Part shown: positions 62,785-64,000 of the stretch, piece after piece
How positions within the stretch are numbered: position 1 is the first letter of the stretch
Layout of the letters: the number at the start of each line of letters is the position of its first letter
Assembly (NCBI RefSeq): GCF_043290135.1
Contig: NC_134709.1
Span: 66,752,556 to 66,816,555, forward strand
Length of the DNA stretch: 64,000 bases
From: Rhipicephalus microplus
Taxonomy: Eukaryota > Arthropoda > Arachnida > Ixodida > Ixodidae
Direction: 5' to 3'
The notes under the pieces: generated by a model
Seen by the model: only the letters and a program-made list of their open reading frames with translations
Told to the model about the DNA's origin: nothing
The model's database searches: none
Position numbers and translations under genes: made by a program

Positions 62785-64000
62785 ATCAATCAATCGATCA
62801 ATCAATCAATGAAACTTTATTTTCATGAATAGATATATGCAATTACAGGGATTATTTGGACCGATAGCCTAAAGTGGCTAGTGGACGGTCCAATACAATG
62901 TGCAACATAAAAAAGTGTACAGGTCAGCTCTGAGGTAACAACATAAAAAAATAAAAAAACAATCATATAATACAGATAACACAGTAATACATTTTTTCCT
63001 GCAGATATGCATACTTATTAGCTTGCAGATAGTTTCTATAGATAGGCACTTATTAAAAAAATGAAAATTGAATCAAACACACACATTCTTACATGTCTTG
63101 ACTCCACAGAAAAAATTATTTACATGCCATGCTGAAATTACGTGCCGTTTTAATCTCTAGGGGGACCATGTTCCATATTTTTGTTCCATTAAACTGTATC
63201 AGTCTTTCTCCGTAAACATTAAAACATTTGGGCAGATTGAAATTACCATTCGAAGCATGTCGCGTATTGCGCTTAGGAATTGAAAAAAGATCAGCAGGCA
63301 AAGGTGAATTTCTATTAATTATGTTATTTACTAAAACGGCAATTTTGTAGTCACGCAACATCGGAACCGAGAGAATGCGTTGTGCTTGGAAAATATTACT
63401 TACTGATTCACCTTGGCTTATGATTTTCAGTGTACGCTTTTGAAGTCGTTCATGAGTTTTTAGATAACTGCTGTACGTCACACCCCACGATTCCAGACAG
63501 TAACCTATGTGACAATGACACAATGAAAAGTAGAGTGTGCGAAGTATAGCCTGTGGAAAATATTGGCGAGCTTTTGTTAGAGAATAGCAGCCATAGGCTA
63601 CCTTTGCGCACACACTCTGTACTTGCTCATGCCAGTGTAAATGTTCATCAAAAGTGACGCCTAAATATTTAAAACAAGGAACTTGTTGAATAGGAGCGTT
63701 GTTTATTGTTAGGTTAAGAGATTGAGCGTCAATATGTTTCCTACGAGAGTGAAACACCATGTACTTTGTTTTAGTACAGTTAACAGTCAGCTGATTCCTG
63801 GCAAACCATTCCGAAATGTTCGATAAATCGGTCATCGCGTCATTTTGTAAATCTGCTAAGGAGTGTCCTGTGAAAACTAAAACAGAGTCGTCCGCGTACA
63901 TCAGTGCCCTTGACCTCTGTAGGGATCGCGGGACATCATTAATATAAAGAGAGAACAATATAGGGCCCAAAACTGAACCCTGTGGCACCCCGCATTTAAT
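62785..64000 (-). mobile_element. CR1/L2-like LINE 3' half, running off the window
   Basis: The minus-strand frame from the window edge to 63116 begins at the RT motif MPQGSVLGPILFSLYIND and includes ALMYADDSVLVFTG, FKYLGVTFDEHLHWHEQV and LESWGVTYSSYLKTHERLQ, ending NFSMACK and a stop. The 3' UTR ends with aaaataaagtttcattga and a (TTGA)n tail at 62785-62808. It is a different family from the LINE at 50735-53515, with different tails and thumb sequence. The catalytic YADD is intact and the frame uninterrupted. Confidence 0.93.

Overview
The window looks like nuclear genomic DNA of a hard tick (Ixodidae, probably a metastriate such as Rhipicephalus or Dermacentor). I infer this from a tRNA-derived SINE that I recognise as tick-typical, from LINE 3' ends with ATCC, ATC, TCAA or CAATT tails, from very long transposon-filled introns, and from two recognisable animal gene structures. 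There is no bacterial operon structure. Almost every long open frame belongs to a transposable element.

Host genes lie on the minus strand. From about 60.1 kb down to 28.9 kb there are exons of a GH18 chitinase-like protein: 60115-59826, 59175-59119, about 58797-58453, 43369-43207, 32318-32230 and 28990-28868. The first three join in phase with each other, and the last three join in phase with each other. Exons between 58.45 and 43.4 kb were not found. The catalytic Glu is replaced by Asn and the last exon seen encodes a membrane span, so the product looks like a membrane-anchored, catalytically dead chitinase-like protein. From 27.57 to 13.86 kb, four phase-matched exons (27574-27407, 16867-16746, 14790-14684, 14089-13861) encode the 3' part of a protein whose C-terminus resembles the mitochondrial fission regulator family (MTFR1/MTFR2/FAM54).

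Mobile DNA by region: 0-1.7 kb, decayed Ty3/Gypsy pol (+). 3-4.5 kb, AT-rich repeat units interrupted by other repeats. 6.2-6.65 kb, a SINE next to a decayed plus-strand copy of a GH18 exon. 7.8-8.7 kb, foldback element with TA ends. 9.4-11.2 kb, I-group LINE (+). 17.6-20.9 kb, LINE with an esterase-like ORF1, an endonuclease and no RT (+). 23.5-26.5 kb, I-group LINE (-). 33.1-34.7 kb, Tc1-like DD34E transposase with an apparent 523-bp intron (-). 36.2-40.75 kb, a 4.5-kb terminal-inverted-repeat element with a TA target duplication, whose unoccupied target is present at 32.5-32.7 kb. 46.9-49.4 kb, a complete 2.5-kb LTR element with 230-bp LTRs, no pol, and a proline/serine-rich reading frame that looks like captured cellular sequence. 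50.7-53.5 kb, CR1/L2-like LINE with an uninterrupted 833-codon ORF (-). 54.4-57.0 kb, gag-protease part of a Gypsy element whose presumed LTR is almost wholly palindromic (-). 59.36-59.83 kb, a LINE 3' end with a 5' inversion abutting a GH18 exon. 61.0-61.9 kb, degenerate tandem repeat. 62.8-64 kb, CR1/L2-like LINE (-) running off the end.

The most unusual items are the membrane-anchored pseudo-chitinase with duplicated terminal exons, the compact LTR element carrying apparently captured host sequence, the TIR element with its matched empty site and apparent splice sites, and the palindromic LTR. All calls come from reading the sequence; no database search was run.
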